In this document: one piece after another, positions 18,747 through 29,163 of the stretch
Layout of the letters: every line of letters starts with the position of its first letter
Numbering within the stretch: the first letter of the stretch is position 1
NCBI RefSeq assembly: GCF_004359215.1
Contig: NW_027152029.1
Span: 231,723-268,798 of the forward strand
DNA: 37,076 bases
Direction: 5' to 3'
Source of the DNA: Bremia lactucae
Lineage: Eukaryota > Oomycota > Peronosporomycetes > Peronosporales > Peronosporaceae
Notes under the pieces: model-generated
The model's database searches: none
What the model saw: only the letters and a program-made list of their open reading frames with translations
What the model was told of the DNA's origin: nothing
Translations under genes and position numbers: made by a program

Positions 18747-19530
18747 TAGAATTCAGGGATGTATTTCCTGAAGTAATTCCATGCGAGTTGCCCAAGGATA
18801 AATGCACTCGACATGAGATCGAGCTCAAAGCGGACTCGAAGTACTGTGTCATGAAGCAGTGGCCACTGCCTCGTGAACAAGTACTTGCGATCGACAAATT
18901 CTTTGCCGATCGGGTAAAAGCGGGCCATGTGAGGGAATCAACTTCCCCACATAGCTCTCCGACCTTCTGTGTGCGAAAGGCCACAGGAGGGTGGCGGATA
19001 GTGCACGCATTCAATAAACTGAATGCTGCAACGATACCGGCTCAAACGCCGATACCGAGAAAAAACGTAATCATAGATGGTATGTCTAAGAGAACGATCT
19101 TTTTGTCTATGGATCTGATGGATGGGTTCTATCAAATCCTTATGCGTGAACGGGACATCCCGTACAGAGCAGTGAGCACTCTCAGTGGGATGCTCTGGGA
19201 ATGGCCAGTGACCCCACAGGGGCTTATTAACGCCCCTGCAACATTCAACAGATGTGTAACAAATCTGTTGAGACCGGTGCGAGAATTCGCACAGAGTTAT
19301 TTCGACGATGTATTCGTCCATAGCCGGGCCATGGACGGTAAGACAGACGTGGAAGTTCATAAAACTCACGTTCGTCAGGTTCTTACACTTATGCGAAAGC
19401 ATAAGTTGTATGCAAATCTCAAGAAGTGTATATTCGCTGCAAGCGAAATACCACTTCTTGGGTGCATCGTCGGTAATTATGACGTGCGCCCTGATCCCAA
19501 GGCAAATACCGACTGAAGAGTTCCAGTCGA
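18743..19530 (+). pseudogene. A-family RT fragment, cut by an inverted LTR
   Basis: A 242-codon frame from 18788 covers the RT fingers and palm: GGWRIVHAFNKLNAATIPAQ, LSMDLMDGFYQILMRERDIP, TPQGLINAPATFNRC and YFDD (near 19300). It ends at the thumb, where TGA (19514-19516) and then the LTR at 19531 cut it. It is closely similar to element A RT, but several sites broken in A are intact here (for example DIPYRAVST). Confidence 0.85.
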
Positions 19531-19979
19531 TGTAACGGGGCACTGCGACTTGTACTGTTTCAGTACAAGTCCACTTCACACTGCTTCAGTTGTAAGTGGT
19601 GCCTTTCGTTAGGTGACGTACACTGTACGTATAGAGGAAGACTTCTCTTAAGGCAAGTTAGCTTAAGAGTGTAAAATGAAAACTGTATTAATATAGTCAA
19701 GTGTCTCTTAATCTATCTTTGTAAATGTTGTCTTAACTATAAACTAATACTAAACATGTAAATGAATTCTTATCTATCTTATCTCGTAACTCTCTTTGAT
19801 TACTTCTACAGCTGATTAGTCTGCGGAATAAATAGACATAATGGTCTATACCTATTTATGGATAAGAATTCAGGACATTACTATTTAAAGTAATTTCCTC
19901 CAAATATTATCTAGCTTTTGGATAATATTAATTAACAATCTTTTATTGTTAATTTCATGTAACGATACACCCCGTTACA
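19531..19979 (-). repeat. A-family LTR in reverse orientation
   Basis: Starts TGTAACGGGGCACT and ends ACACCCCGTTACA, i.e. a complete 449-bp LTR reversed. Flanking pentamers are GTCGA and ATAGT, so no target duplication. Its left neighbour is RT on the other strand. This is a rearrangement product, not a clean solo insertion. Confidence 0.9.
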
Positions 19980-20220
19980 ATAGTATTATTCAGAATTCCT
20001 ATCCATATATAGGTATAGGCCATTGTATATTTTTATTTCGCAGACTAATCAGCCGTAGGTGTAATCAAAGAGAGAGTTACAGATAAGATGGAGATAAGAA
20101 TTCATTTACATGTTTAGTATTAGATTTTAATTAAGTTAGCATTTACAAAGATAGATTAAGAGACACTTGATTATATTTAATACAGTTTTCATTTTACCCT
20201 TTAAAGCTAATTACCTTAGG
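19980..20220 (+). repeat. A-family LTR, forward, first about 94 bp missing, ends in gap
   Basis: Matches LTR positions from about 95 on (TTCAGAATTC, CGCAGACTAATCAGC, TTACATGTTTAGTATTAG, AATACAGTTTTCATTT). It abuts the reversed LTR with no spacer, so the two form an inverted repeat that runs into the N gap. Confidence 0.88.
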
Positions 20221-20320
20221 NNNNNNNNNNNNNNNNNNNNNNNNNNNNNNNNNNNNNNNNNNNNNNNNNNNNNNNNNNNNNNNNNNNNNNNNNNNNNNNN
20301 NNNNNNNNNNNNNNNNNNNN
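20221..20320. other. Assembly gap (100 N)
   Basis: Exactly 100 N, a scaffold join of unknown real length. The left side is inside an A-type LTR and the right side is a different retroelement, so adjacency across it should not be trusted. Confidence 0.98.
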
Positions 20321-20830
20321 GCACTTTTACGAGTTGAGCGCCACCCAGAGTCTGCAACACAGCGTCTAAATGACGCTTTTGCGACTCTATTTCGCTCAGC
20401 CCGTCCTCGGCCCTACTATGAACGAGTAATGGGGCGCGTAGGCACGGTGCTGTCGCATCACGTAAGCCACCTCTCGGTTCAAGGTGAAGGCTCCGGTGCT
20501 GAAACAATGCGCACAGACTATGCAGCTGGGGACGCTAGAGACGGGAACTTTACGAAGCAAAACCGCTCGCCATTCGCAAACCCAGCAAAATTCCTCCCGG
20601 ATGCCATCACCCAGATGAAAAAAATATGCGAGCAAAGCTATGACCATGTGATGACCCTTCTCGTGGATTCGGGTGTACGTTTTGGGAATGGCTTGTGATG
20701 TCTTAGGTTTTAAAAACGCACCGGTGACATATTTTCTTCGACTAAGGAGTTTCGGACAATCTCCGTGAAGGCACATGCGATGTCCGTAAGTCTGCACGGA
20801 TATCTTGCGCGAGCCTCCGCCAGTCAACTA
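20321..20830 (-). pseudogene. Retroelement RT remnant (other family)
   Basis: Minus strand next to the gap reads LLVHSRAEDGLSEIESQKRH then LDAVLQTLGGAQLVKV, the segment that follows the YxDD motif in Ty3-type RTs. The catalytic motif itself is degraded. Upstream on minus is strongly decayed sequence with frame changes (LTGVETNAPLTLFDQVCVKD, DWRRLAQDIRADLRTSHVPS in another frame). Family not assigned. Confidence 0.5.
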
Positions 20831-21759
20831 TCGTTCCATCGTCTTTGACGCATACTTGATCGAAGAGAGTAAGTGGTGCGTTGGTCTCTACTCCAGTGAG
20901 CTTCGTTAAGCGTTATCGATTGGTAGGGAGCTTTGCTTTGTCTACTTGCACCGTTAAGTACTGACGTGCAAACACTACTCTTAGCATGGCCCGCCACGCC
21001 TCACTTAGCCCGCGTCTGGGGCAGCTTCAGGGCCTCTTTCAGTGCCCCGAACATTTCAGCTTCCGCCACTGAACCCTCTTTCTTTTGCCGAATTTGTATG
21101 CTCGCAAAAGTGTCGTTAGACCCGCCTTTATGTCGATGCTGCGCAGTCGCCACCTCTGGTAGTTTTGATCTTGTTGCGCACGCTGCAAATTAATTTGTGC
21201 ATTCCATACCCTTTTCACGTTATATGACGCATGTAACACATTATTTTTAGTGAGCCGGTATAGCCACCAAGGGAAGCTCACAGCTTTCAGTAGAGGAGCA
21301 ACGGGGGTCGCCCGGAGCTAAGAAATTAGACGCGTAGGGGTGTTACTGGCGCTTGAAAAATATTGAGGGCAGAACATAGTATCGGCAGGCTTAATGCACC
21401 ATGCCAAAACTAAGCGAGTCTTCACCCTTTATGTACGAGGATTTAGACCCGACTTGCGGCTAAAGTGAATCGAAGCATGGCGTAATACACCTCGGAAGTC
21501 ACGAGCGGTCGCTTGGTGTTTGCAATAAACCCACGTCATCACAAACGAGGAAGTCAGGGGTTTGATGGCCACTTGGGGCCGATTGTGGGGACAATAACCA
21601 AGTATAAAGTTCACCGCTCAGCCACCCAAGCTGTTGCACTGGAGTATAGGGAAGAGCAAAGCTGCAGAAGTAGCCATTCTTCTGACCCCATAATCGGTAG
21701 AGAGCGCCGAACAATGGTGCGAAGACGCTTGGACGGAGCGAGTAGCACTCCAGCTCCAA
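20831..21759. other. Decayed repeat sequence, nothing named
   Basis: No long frame on either strand. Minus-strand pieces such as RAQQDQNYQRWRLRSIDIKA look protein-like but match nothing I recognise. It may be the remainder of the RT element to the left or the 5' part of the LINE to the right. Confidence 0.4.
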
Positions 21760-23757
21760 GAGTGGATTCTGCTCAATGTGAACGGACTAAATGTTCAGGC
21801 GCAGCGTGACAAATTCTTCGGGCAGCTGGAAAAGTGGCGATTACCCAGAAAGGCGACAATTCCTCGTCGGGATATCAACAGTGTTCAAAGTCCGCAAATG
21901 GACAGGCTAGGACCACGACGAGCCAGAAGAGCGTAAAGTGCAATTTAACGAATTTCTAGCCGCAACAGTATCGAGGACGCTCGCCATCTAAGAAGGACCA
22001 TGCGGAGGAGGAGACGGCGCTAGATCCGCTGGTTCATTTTACTTATTGGGAAGGCGAGAGGGCCAGTAAAATTGATCGCTATTACGTGCCTGGATCGTGA
22101 ACTAATCGGGTCCAATGGATTTCGGTCGAGGTCCCTCCCCTGCATACCGACCACAAAATAGTAGCTCTCCACCTCTGTATGGGGACACGGGTGCGCAGTA
22201 CACGTTGACGACACCCAGTCTCATACCATTACAAGACCAATCAGCCCAGAAGGGTTCTTGATGAAATCCGAGATGGCATGATGAAAATAAGAATAGTCTA
22301 GTCACCGAGCACCTTCAATGGGATGCGGCGGTCCGGAATAGCACATTAAGTATTCGAGAGGTGGCAAAGCGAGCAGCGCCGCGTCGAGCCAGATACGTTC
22401 GACGACTGCGAGCGCAGAAAGGGACTATAATAAACTAGAATGACCAGATAATAGCTAATATTGAAGACTGGCAGGAGGAGCAGCTCGTGTGATTAGGCAA
22501 TAAAATGGAACGCACGATGGATAGATTAAGATAGAGTTATAAGCGAGTCTCAGATTGGGAACATGATCAGCACGTCACGAAAATTTGGCACATACGTGGG
22601 CTAGCGTTCGGTCAGCAAAAAACGATTGCGGCCAAATTGGCATTGGAAGGAGCCTCAAAAATGGGCCGCAGCCGTAGAGAAGTTACGGTTGAAGACATCA
22701 ACAGCGAGTTCACGCGATTCTTGAAAATACCGAGTGACAGACGACTGAGTGGAATAGGCATTGCAGCGCTTATGGCGTAATTTACGGAAGCCGAAGTGCT
22801 CCAGGCCGTTAAAGTTTTAAATCGCCATTTAGCTGCTGGGTCAGATGGGTTCAACGATGACTTCTATAAATCTACCCAGGCAAATATGGTAACGATACTG
22901 GTGACCATTAGCAACGAGATACGAACAGGCGCAGCTACGCACCCTCTTTTCCTAGAAGCTTTAGTTAATTCGTTGCGAAAATAAGGGTGACTCACATGAC
23001 GCAATAAATTATCGTCCGATAGCGTTACTCCAAACCATCTACAACATTTTTGCCAAAGTCATTGCGTCAAGACCTCAACGACTTCTTCCCAAACTTATCG
23101 GGAGTGCACAGCAAGGCTTCATTAGAGACCGGCTCATGCAAAAATCAGTAATAATGATTTTAGCGCAACTGCAAACTGCAAATAACCATCCAGAGCTTAG
23201 CGCGGCAGAGACCCGTGCCATTTTGCTGCTTAGTTTAAAAAAAACTTACGACACGGTCGACCATGAATTTCTGAACATTAAAACGGTTCGGATTCCGACA
23301 GGATTCTGTACACCTTATAAGAGGTATGTACATCGGCACTGCGGCAATATTCCCAGTCAATAACGATCCGTCAGATGCGTGGTGGAGTCATATATTATGC
23401 AGGTATGTCCCTTGGCACCACGTCACTTTCTCTTAGCGGCAGAAATCTTTAGTTTTACCGTTGAAAACAAGCGGGCGATTTTCAAGGACTCCCAATTCCA
23501 GGTATGCCGGAGAAGCAGCACGTGTTGTCGGCGTTCGTGGCCGACTCGACAATATGTCTGGCACATGATCAACAAGTCCATCGGGAAATGGAAACAGTTC
23601 AGCGATTCGGTACGCTTTCAGGAGTCCATGTACAACCGGCGAAAAGCAAGCTGATATTTCTAAACAAAGCAATCAGTGTACCTCAGTATGGTGGACTTTC
23701 CGTATTTCAGGCCTCGGATATCGCTCAATACCTTGGATACAAGGTTGGGACAGGATA
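21760..23757 (+). mobile_element. LINE-type non-LTR retrotransposon, decayed and 3' truncated
   Basis: An endonuclease start (ILLNVNGLNVQAQRDKFFGQ, near 21765-21830) and its distal part (RYYVPGS, SVEVPPLHTDHKIVALHL near 22110-22180, with the D-H pair of EEP nucleases) are followed by the connecting helix region. The LINE RT then reads AVKVLNRHLAAGSDGFNDDF, PIALLQTIYNIFAKVIASRP, GSAQQGFIRDRLMQKSVIMI, AILLLSLKKTYDTVDHEFL, CPLAPRHFLLAAEIFSF, FVADSTICLAHDQ (the FADD site is changed) and VQPAKSKLIFLNKAISVPQY to YLGYKVGTG. Such elements prime on nicked target DNA. Stops and shifts are frequent, and the 3' end is replaced by the LTR of element D. Confidence 0.82.
22796..23757 (+). pseudogene. LINE reverse transcriptase remnant
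   Basis: Short open pieces at 22796-22984, 23136-23363 and 23504-23758 together hold the palm and thumb of a LINE RT in the right order. The active-site tetrad is read as VADS instead of F-A/V-D-D, and several helices are out of frame. No activity is possible. The best-preserved stretch is the last one (HVQPAKSKLIFLN), suggesting moderate age. Confidence 0.75.
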
Positions 23758-23769
23758 GTCAACCTACAC

Positions 23770-24109
23770 TGATTACAGTGAAGGTGGGGTGCCTCGACAA
23801 CATCACGTACACGACGTGCAGAGGAAGGCTCTAACTAGCGAAGAAGTCTTAGCTACTAAAAGTAAATTCTAAGCTATAGCATAGAGGAAAAAGTAAAACT
23901 GTACTCATATGTTAACCTTCCATAAAGATCTTCTATCTACTACTGACTTTATTATATCAATAAATAACTATGTATGGCGCCTACTTGCGCACCGCACAAT
24001 CGTATCTTGTACAGATTGGCGGGATTAATTCAAACTTAAATTAACGAATTAATAGAACTAATGTCTTATTTCCGTCAAAAATTTTATCAAATTTGGTAAT
24101 ATTGGAATT
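23770..24109 (-). repeat. Distal half of a diverged A-type LTR (element D)
   Basis: On minus it shows TACAGTTTTACTTTTTCCTC, CTTCCTCTGCACGT, GTGTACGTGATG and GAGGCACC, in the same order as the distal part of A LTRs but well diverged. The exact end near 23770 is unclear. Left of it is LINE sequence that stops abruptly, so element D inserted into or replaced the LINE 3' end. Confidence 0.65.
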
Positions 24110-24429
24110 CAGTAAAACCTCTACTAATGTATAGTCCTGGTGGAACCTAATTATATAACTTACCAGATTTTATATATATTTGGAGGTGATCAGCTGGAGC
24201 GCTCTTCGCTCAGCTAATAGAATTTCCGCATCTGATCTTTTGGGCCCCGTAAATAGTTTGCATTATAATTTTATTGAATGGACAAATTGTACAGATTGTG
24301 AAGATGTAAAATTTTAAAACAAGTGGAGTTTTCTAGCTTTTGACTTGCGCCTCAATCTATTTACAGTCTCTTTTTTAAAACTGATTATCTCCATTAGCAA
24401 GATTTTGAAAAAAGAATGATTGCGAGATA

Positions 24430-25380
24430 ATGGGAGAACCGGAACTTAAAGCAAAGCGTCCGAGAATCGTGAGCTTTCCGGATCTTGAGGAGGCACTTTT
24501 CCTTTGGGATCTGTAGCGTCGACACCGAAGTGTCTTTATTACCTACGATATCATCAAGCTGCGTGGTTAGCGATTTGCAGAGCTGCTCAACAAACCAGAA
24601 TGCAGCATTGAATTCCCAACTGGATGGCTTAAAAAATATATCCTACAATAAAGTGAAATGTATTAGGATTCATGGTGAAGCCGGATCAGCTGCATTGATT
24701 CTGCAATGCCGGCATTGCGAGCTCGTGTTGCTGTCTACAGTCCAGCTAATGCTTACAATATGGGCAAAACTGGGCTATTACTTGTACAGCATGGTGCCAG
24801 ACATCACCATTGCCCAGTAGATTTCTTGCGGGTTTTAGAAAAATCAAGACTAGGATCACAGTCGCTCTCACCGCCAATGTCGATGGATCGCACAAACTAC
24901 CACCATTTTTACTGGGCATGCCGAAAAAACTCGCTGCTTCAATCGCAAAATTGGTGAACAATTTGGGTTTACTACCGGTCCAACAAAACAGCTTGAATTA
25001 CTGGCGTATTTTCCAAGTGTGGTTGAAGCGCCTTCAAACAGATATGCGTGCAGCAAACGCAACATTCTCCTGCTCATGGATAATGCACCTTCGCAAATTT
25101 TGAATGAGTGTCCCACTCCGAATGTTGAAGTATGCATGTTGCCACCAAACACATGATCAAAGATCCAGGCAATGAATGCAAGGATTATTGCTGCGTTTAA
25201 GAGGCGCTACCGACGCTTCCAGTTACAAAATGCATTGGATCTTGATGAGCGGAATAAGCAACATCTTTACAAGGTCGACCATCTTACCGCAATGAGGTGG
25301 TGCCTTGAAGCGTGGGACGGGGTTTCTTTAATAACAATCGAGAACTGTTTTCGCGACACCGTTTTTTTTACAATGTAACA
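24430..25380 (+). pseudogene. pogo/Tigger-like transposase, inactive
   Basis: From MGEPELKAKRPRIVSFPDLE a CENP-B/Tc5-type helix-turn-helix region follows (EEALFLWDL, FITYDIIKLRG, FAELLNKPE, RIHGEAGSAA). The DDE core is seen across frames: YNMGKTGLL where D-E-T-G is expected, KTRITVALTANVDGSHKLPP, WRIFQVWLKRLQTDM, LLLMDNAPSQILNECP and VEVCMLPPNT-stop-SK, then AFKRRYRRFQLQNALDLDER and TAMRWCLEAWDGVS. The first catalytic Asp is changed to Gly and frames shift repeatedly. The enzyme would bind the inverted ends and cut and paste the element. Confidence 0.82.
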
Positions 25381-25919
25381 GGCGACCTATCTCTAATATT
25401 GGAAAAGAAGAGTATTGAGGAGGACTTCATCGTTGCTCTTGAAAGATTGCCATTGCGTAACCCAGTGTCGATTCAATTGCTAATAATTGCAGATGACAGT
25501 GGTATAGAGCATGTGTTTTTGAGTGACGAAGAATTGCAATCCTCGTCAGATGTGATCATAATGGTTTGCATGCTAATGGTAAAGCTTAGGAGAAAGAACC
25601 AGTCAAGCTTACTCGTGACGATAAGCTGTAAGGGCTTTCTGTGGTGATTTCAATGATAAATCCAGCAGATCCTGTTGAACAACAAATACACTGTTAGCTA
25701 CGTAGAATTCAGAACAGTATCGGGTGTGAAAATTTCTAACAGTCAACACTTGACACCTGGCTAGGCCAGTAAAGATAAAATTCTAAGAAGTTATGTTGGT
25801 CCATCGGGCTATAACTTATGATTTATAACTTAGTCACCTTAGAACGATGTTTGTTCCATATTTATGATAGCTGATAAGGTTCTTACTTAGCGGAGGATAA
25901 CTTATCGGAGGTTTTACTG
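25380..25919. other. 3' end of the transposon, beyond the transposase
   Basis: A 111-codon open stretch (25312-25647) holds the last transposase residues and a weak C-terminal tail (ADDSGIEHVFLSDEELQ). From 25650 to the terminal repeat the DNA is AT-rich and noncoding. Confidence 0.5.
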
Positions 25920-26042
25920 TAAGTCAATATTAAGAAAAGATAATAATTTTGTACTTCTTCTTTCATTTCCTCTCATAGGAAATCATATATATTATTCCTC
26001 TTATAGAATTTTAAATTTTTATGTAATGGACACCCGTTACAT
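25920..26042 (-). repeat. Proximal part of the element D LTR
   Basis: Read on minus it begins TGTAACGGGTGTCCATTACA, a one-base-shorter version of the A LTR start, followed by a diverged AT-rich LTR body until the pogo insertion. Together with 23770-24109 it forms one LTR split by the transposon. Confidence 0.7.
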
Positions 26043-26162
26043 AATTCCCTTTTTAAAAAACGGTCACTTTAGTGACTGACGTAAGGTGACATAGAGTACT
26101 ATTATTCCGCTCTGTAAGTAAGCACTTGTTGGCTTTATTTTAATTCCAACTTTTGATTGCTC

Positions 26163-27760
26163 ATGGTTTCGAAATCCGTGCGCGTATCTTACGGAGCCGC
26201 AAAGCTGGCAGCTGCACGGCTAAGTGCAGCTGCTAGTGACGCAAATGTTTCAGTAGACGCTAATGCTTCTACTGTTGGAAAAGTCACCTCCTACTCTAAT
26301 TGGAGATGGTCACCTGCTACTCCCATTGCATGTGGCAGAGTCAACTGCTACTCCCATTGTGGGTGACTGGGCCAAGTCGGCGTCTTTGCCCGACTCGGTG
26401 GCAACTGTTGAGGGCTCTGGATTAACCGGGGTCATGTCCGTATAACCTACGAACTGAAACGGGACAACCAAAGTGGTGATGACGAAGTTGTCTGACACTT
26501 CGTTAAACCCTTTTGGTGCGGAGTCATCTTGCAATGACTCCATGGACGATGATAACTCTGGGGATGTCAATATGCATCACAAATAATGAAAGGTCACTTC
26601 GGTAAGCATGCTACGGGCGGTGCTAGTATGTATCACCAGGGACGGAGTGATTCTAACGATAACTCCTAGAGAAATGTTAGCATTACGATAGCATGAACCA
26701 ACGGGAGAGGGACCGCAATGTTTTGCGATTTGCTCCCGAAAAGAAGCCTTGGTTGCCCTCTAAGGGCAGCCTGATTCATTGGTCATACCAGGCCAACGAT
26801 CGGTACCATATTCCGCTATTCGACTCATCCAGGCTTCACAAGCCTGGTGAGAACGAAACGGAATTCTTCATCGATTCCTTTTCCGGCATCAGTGGTACAC
26901 ATGTAAGCGGGCAAAGGATGTCACTCTTTTTTTCCAAGCTTGGGAAGTATCTGTACAGAATGCTCAAAACCAGGCCTCGCGGCCTAGTGGGGGACTCATG
27001 CCCATGCTGTTTTGAGGGTGCAGGTCATGCCCCTAAGGAGGCATACTCCTTTAAAAATCCTTATTGGAAGACGCTCATCTCTTGTGAGATGTGCGAAGAG
27101 ATTGAGAAGATCCAGTCCTTTTACGAGCGCTGGAAGCGCTTGTTCTCGGATGGACCCTCTGTCGAGGTGGATGAGTCTCATCGTACTGTCGAACGAGATC
27201 TAGAACTAGCAATCACCAATTGGGAATGAGGTTCCCAATCATCATTCTAGGATGTAAACCCTCGCCAAAGAACGAGATAAATCGTTCAACCCCTTTCACT
27301 TAACGGTGATTTGCGAAGCGTTCGACAAGGAAACGCTTTTCACCACTCCAATCTGTTAATGGAGTGGAGGAGGAGAGAAAATCGAGTTCGCCCCGTTTGC
27401 CGAACCTGAGTCAACACCGTGACTTGGATCACGTTCCTTAAGATCCCGTCGTCACTAGTTAGCGGTGACGGTCGACAATGTATCTCGTGACCAGTTGAGA
27501 AATTGTGCGCAGGTTGCGACTGATCATCTGGCGAACGAAATGACACATCAGTACTTCGAACCGAGCTGGTGACAGGTCGTAAAAATCATCCTTAGAAGAT
27601 GTAGTGGAACGTCTGGTTCGTGAGAATCAGACTCTGCCCCGAGACAATCATGATTTAGCTCGGGACCATCAAGCTTTGGCGGACGCCTTAGACCGTTCCG
27701 GGGTGATTGGGAATCGGAAGAAGCCTCGTACTAATGGTACGGGCGGATACGCCCAACCTA
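26163..27760 (+). pseudogene. Antisense accessory gene of element D (aORF-D)
   Basis: Starts MVSKSVRVSYGAAKLAAARL, parallel to MKNKSMR of aORF-A. After shifts comes an acidic segment (FGAESSCNDSMDDDNSGDVN). Then a 178-codon frame (26693-27229) reads YHIPLFDSSRLHKPGENETE, FFIDSFSG and GDSCPCCFEG (CPCC codons at 26999-27010). It then has KNPYWKTLISCEMCEEIEKI and RLFSDGPSVEVDESHRTVER. The last part (27604-27720) is coiled-coil-like (VRENQTLPRDNHDLARDHQA) with a basic RKKPRTNGTGG. The gene runs toward, and overlaps the end of, the minus-strand pol of element D, exactly as in element A. Shared motifs in order make homology with aORF-A very likely; function unknown. Confidence 0.75.
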
Positions 27761-28144
27761 AAACGAAGGATGCGTACGTATACTACAAGGCAGCTCGGTC
27801 GTGTACGCATTGCCTTGGAGATGTAGTACACGAAACGGGCCGATATAACTGGGCAGTAATTTATTACTGCCTACATTTGCCACTTCATGTTTTGGTAGCC
27901 TTACCGTAGACAGCAGGAGTAGGTCATTAACAGTAAAAGGAAGTATGTTTGCTCCTCCATTTTTGTCAGGGTTCCGTTTCTGTCGGTTCACCGCATCAGC
28001 GATGGAATCCTGTACGAAACGGACCACTGCTTCTCTAGCCAACAGAAAATCACCGGCTAACTCAGTTTTATTTGTTTTCAGTGCGATTGGCTCGCACTGC
28101 GGAGATATCAATCTCCTTATTATTGAGAGTGTTATCGTTCTCAT
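27758..28144 (-). pseudogene. GPY/F region of element D Pol
   Basis: Minus frame of 128 codons with DFLLAREAVVRFVQDSIADA, KNGGANILPFTVNDLLLLST and LLPSYIGPFRVLHLQGNAYT. It is the homologue of 3960-4289 in element A and confirms that element D is transcribed leftward. Confidence 0.8.
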
Positions 28145-28238
28145 TCATTAATTATTTCGATGCTGAGTCTTTCATCATCGTTGTTAAAGTCAGTAATAGC
28201 ATTATTGGTATTACTGAGTTTGTCCCTTTCAATGTTAA

Positions 28239-29063
28239 TTAGATCAACATTGGTAGCCTTCGCATTAACTTTAGTGCTAATGCGTGATGACCAAGAACTA
28301 GAAGGTTCTTCGCTTGAGCGAGTCTATCTCCCCTTAAATAAGAGTCACTCACAAACGAGGTGGATTTACGTGTGTGGCGTAAGCCATTCAAGACAAAATG
28401 GTGTATGCTTTGTAGAAGCATGCAATGAATTGTTGATGGCAAATGTTAACATCGACAAGAACTCGCTCCAACTCGTAAAGGTGTGGACGTATCTGCGAAG
28501 TATCTCTTCTAGGATACGATATGCGCGTTCTGACTGACGATCTGTTTCAGGATGGTCAGAAGTTGACATTTTAAATTGTGTTCCAAGTGATTAGAACACA
28601 GATTTCAAAAATTACGCCGTGAATCTGGAGTTTCGATCTGAGGCCAGCTCACAGGGTAACCCATGGGGAATACCGTGTCGATAAAGACACGGGCACAGCC
28701 CGTAGCCGTGATCGACTCTGGTATGCAGCAAGATGTACCATCTTGCTGAATAATTACAAAAACAAGAATTCCATTGTTTTTGTGATCGCCTTCAGGAAAT
28801 CCGAAGACGAAGTCCATAGATACGGACTGCCAACACTCTGCCGAAGTGGTAGAGGCTGAAGTGGTGCACGGGATGAAGGGCTAGGCTTCACCTGTTGACA
28901 TACCTCGCAAGCACGAATGTACTTGCGCTCGAACTTATACTGGCGGGGCCAGTAAAAGGCGCGACTTACTGTGAGGTAAATCTTCTCATGTCCACGATGC
29001 CCACTTGTTGGAGCATCGTGACACTCATACATGATGCGCAAGCGCAAATCATTGTGAGTTGGG
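28239..29063 (-). pseudogene. Integrase of element D, cut by the assembly gap
   Basis: From the gap edge leftward: CCAACTCACAATGATTTGCG matches element A 3069 onward, then YECHDAPTSGHRGHEKIYLT and CEVCQQVKPSP (zinc domain), MDFVFGFPEGDHKNNGILVF (first Asp), CARVFIDTVF, SDHPETDRQSERAYRILEEI (Glu) and FAINNSLHASTKHTPF. Two segments deleted in element A are present here. The second Asp block is degraded (WPQIETPDSRR). The rest of pol to the right is missing beyond the gap. Confidence 0.85.
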
Positions 29064-29163
29064 NNNNNNNNNNNNNNNNNNNNNNNNNNNNNNNNNNNNN
29101 NNNNNNNNNNNNNNNNNNNNNNNNNNNNNNNNNNNNNNNNNNNNNNNNNNNNNNNNNNNNNNN
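29064..29163. other. Assembly gap (100 N)
   Basis: Joins element D integrase to a virus-like gene cluster. No sequence supports their true adjacency. Confidence 0.98.

Larger units (their letters stand above)
24110..25919 (+). mobile_element. pogo/Tigger-like DNA transposon inside the LTR of element D
   Basis: Terminal inverted repeats are CAGTAAAACCTC at 24110-24121 and GAGGTTTTACTG at 25908-25919 (12 bp perfect). CAGT...ACTG ends and an internal CENP-B/DDE transposase fit the pogo/Tigger group of Tc1/mariner. The right flank is TA as expected for a TA target; the left flank is TT, so one copy of the target dinucleotide has mutated or the end is eroded. Both outer sides are diverged A-type LTR sequence, so the insertion is nested. 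Confidence 0.85.

Noticed and set aside
19531..20220. A MITE or fold-back transposon
   Set aside because: Both arms are ordinary A-type LTR sequence with recognised tips and no target duplication.
28160..28537. 125-codon plus-strand ORF with hydrophobic start
   Set aside because: Complement of the element D integrase; no independent support.
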